A stretch of DNA of 64,000 bases from Gibbula magus (Eukaryota; Mollusca; Gastropoda; Trochida; Trochidae), in contig OW388299.1 of NCBI GenBank assembly GCA_936450465.1, positions 44,647,386-44,711,385 on the forward strand. The letters are read 5' to 3'. The notes below the pieces were generated by a model. It saw nothing but the letters and a program-made list of their open reading frames with translations, made no database searches and was not told the origin of the DNA. The translations under genes were made by a program, and so were the position numbers. Positions 62,709-64,000 of this stretch are shown here, piece after piece (the first letter of the stretch is position 1; the number at the start of each line of letters is the position of its first letter).

Positions 62709-63360
62709 TGTAGCGGACTGAACTGAGCAGATGGAGAATTTGATTCCTCACCACTTTTATTACCAAAGTTCTTTTGTATCACAATTACTTTTTTAGGTAT
62801 TAGTTTTTTCGTGAGCAGGGGAATTTCCGACGGGATTCGCCATGACATAATGAGAAAAAATTCCCATGAACATGGGCGTGGTCCGTCATTTTCGGGACCG
62901 ACCCACAAGTATAAATATCTACCGGGGGTGCGCGGACCCCCCCGCTTTTGGTCGCCACCACCCAAACTTTTTGTGCAAATTATTATTTTTTTTCTACTTT
63001 GAAATAAAGGTTCGTGTCATTCCGAGGTATGAAGGTTTCTGCTATATATGTCGAGAGGGCATGGGAACCCATTCCCAATAGAATCCGGGGTTCGTCCCAT
63101 AGGATTGTTCCTCGGAGTCTCTCGTTCTCAAAAGAGAACATGGGAAACCTGTCCCGCGATTGAATCCGGGGTCCGCCGCGGAAGACGGGGACGGGAATTC
63201 CCGGAGAGCATGGGAGTATGCTCCCATGGGTCCTGGCTCCGCCTCGAGAGACCGCTCCTTGGATGCTCTGCTTCTCGAAAAGAGAAGTCATTCGGCAACT
63301 GACAACCCGAGCTTCCCTGACATAGTAGTTTATTTTCCGGGCCTCGCGCCCGGTGCTACA
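62709..63360. mobile_element. Possible solo LTR (TG...CA, 652 bp)
   Basis: It begins TGTAGCGGACTG and ends CGGTGCTACA with a short inverted end (TGTAGC/GCTACA), has AATAAA at about 63003 and many GC-rich hairpins ('gggaattccc', 'catgggagtatgctcccatg'). No matching 5-bp target duplication was found, so the call is weak. Confidence 0.35.
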
Positions 63361-63609
63361 CGTCGCCGAGGAAATCAGAAAATGGTCCGTTTGACATATG
63401 CGTCGGAAAAATAGGCGCGATGTCAGAAGCCGTCGGCGCCGTCGGCGCTTGCGGCGCAGTCGTCCTTGATGCGCCGGGAGGTTCTGAAACTGGCAAATGA
63501 ACGTCCATGAAGCTCACATTCATTATCTCTGTATGTTTATTGTCTCTAATCACATGTTATATGTTGCATACATCTAACGCATTTTCAATCATTTACAGGT
63601 TGAAGCAGA

Positions 63610-64000
63610 ATGCTGCGCGGACGTGGACGCAAGGCCCTGCGACGGCCTAGGACGTTGCATACTAGGACACGCAGCTTTGAAGCCGTTTCAAGCGACAACG
63701 ACTTCATCAACGAGATCCATGCTGATGAAGCCTCTGATATGGAGTCAACTGACAGTGATGGTAGCAGTGGTTTAGACAGTGATGATGCATATGATCGGGA
63801 CACTGTAATAGATAGTGAACATGGTGACACAGATGCTCTGAGTGATATAGAGACAGAGATTGCCAGAAAGATTCTAGCCGCCGGTAATTCCACCGAAGAA
63901 GACTTTAGTGGTTTTGAGGAGGAGTTTGCCGAAATACCACAATATAATCATGATAATTCACAGACGTTTGATGAGTGGGTGGATGGTCCGCGGCCACGTG
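63610..64000 (+). CDS. Putative piggyBac transposase, N-terminal part
   Basis: An acceptor (catttacag at 63591-63599) is followed 10 bases later by ATG. The 130 codons in view are basic at the start (MLRGRGRKALRRPRT) and then strongly acidic and Ser-rich (DMESTDSDGSSGLDSDD, GFEEEFAEIPQ), as is normal before the catalytic core of piggyBac transposases. The DDD core is outside the window, so the call rests on composition and the TTAA end. An unrelated acidic host exon is the alternative. Confidence 0.5.
   Translation, partial: MLRGRGRKALRRPRTLHTRTRSFEAVSSDNDFINEIHADEASDMESTDSDGSSGLDSDDAYDRDTVIDSEHGDTDALSDIETEIARKILAAGNSTEEDFSGFEEEFAEIPQYNHDNSQTFDEWVDGPRPR

Larger units (their letters stand above)
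61090..64000 (+). mobile_element. Probable piggyBac element, right end off-window
   Basis: TTAA at 61086-61089 precedes CCCTTAACATGCGGGTCCCGG and a subterminal palindrome. A second TTAA at 61093 leaves the exact start open by seven bases. About 2.5 kb of leader with tandem repeats and an LTR-like block precede a splice acceptor and the transposase start at 63610. The right terminus is not in the window. Confidence 0.6.

Noticed and set aside
62709..63360. Complete LTR retrotransposon at the right edge
   Set aside because: Only one TG...CA block is visible, with no second copy, no gag-pol and no target duplication. It is kept only as a weak solo-LTR call.

Overview
The window is animal nuclear DNA: AT-rich, with GT-AG introns, SINEs with tRNA-like heads, DNA-transposon relics and long microsatellites. 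The TCAC/CACTC-tailed SINEs, the GTCC-rich repeat elements and the closeness of the main gene to metazoan CPSF1 suggest a mollusc, perhaps a gastropod. That placement is an inference. Nothing prokaryotic was seen.

Region 1 (1-16.5 kb). Two tandem copies of an unrecognised gene lie on the minus strand, about 13 kb apart. Copy B is complete in the window as two exons (16324-16218 and 13295-11519, about 627 codons). Copy A has its first exon at 3530-3427, and its second exon begins at 323 and runs off the left edge. First exons, splice phases, intron flanks and a WS/HGG repeat motif all match between copies. The large B exon ends in alpha/beta segments, the first of which reads like a TIR-type fold. 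Between the copies are a 5'-truncated LINE, several MITEs, a nested transposon, SINE pieces and large microsatellites.

Region 2 (16.5-21.6 kb). No gene was recognised. It holds a 107-bp palindrome, a TTAA-flanked MITE, a TA-flanked inverted-repeat element and fold-backs.

Region 3 (21.6-59.8 kb). This is CPSF1 (CPSF160), the largest subunit of the cleavage and polyadenylation specificity factor, on the plus strand. I place 30 coding exons, all GT-AG and phase-consistent, giving 1155 codons from the start Met. By comparison with the roughly 1440-residue family, the last fifth is off the right edge. The introns are loaded with transposons: two hAT-like elements with 8-bp target duplications, SINEs with 11- and 13-bp duplications, a Mutator-like fold-back with a 9-bp duplication, piggyBac-type MITEs, GTCC/tandem-repeat elements (one with a 545-bp higher-order array) and a 6.4-kb DIRS-type tyrosine-recombinase retrotransposon. 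Two CPSF1 exons (23 and 24) are each preceded by a decayed partial duplicate.

Region 4 (61.1-64 kb). A probable piggyBac element begins at a TTAA. A spliced acceptor and the acidic N-terminus of a putative transposase lie at the right edge. It appears to sit in the CPSF1 intron after exon 30.
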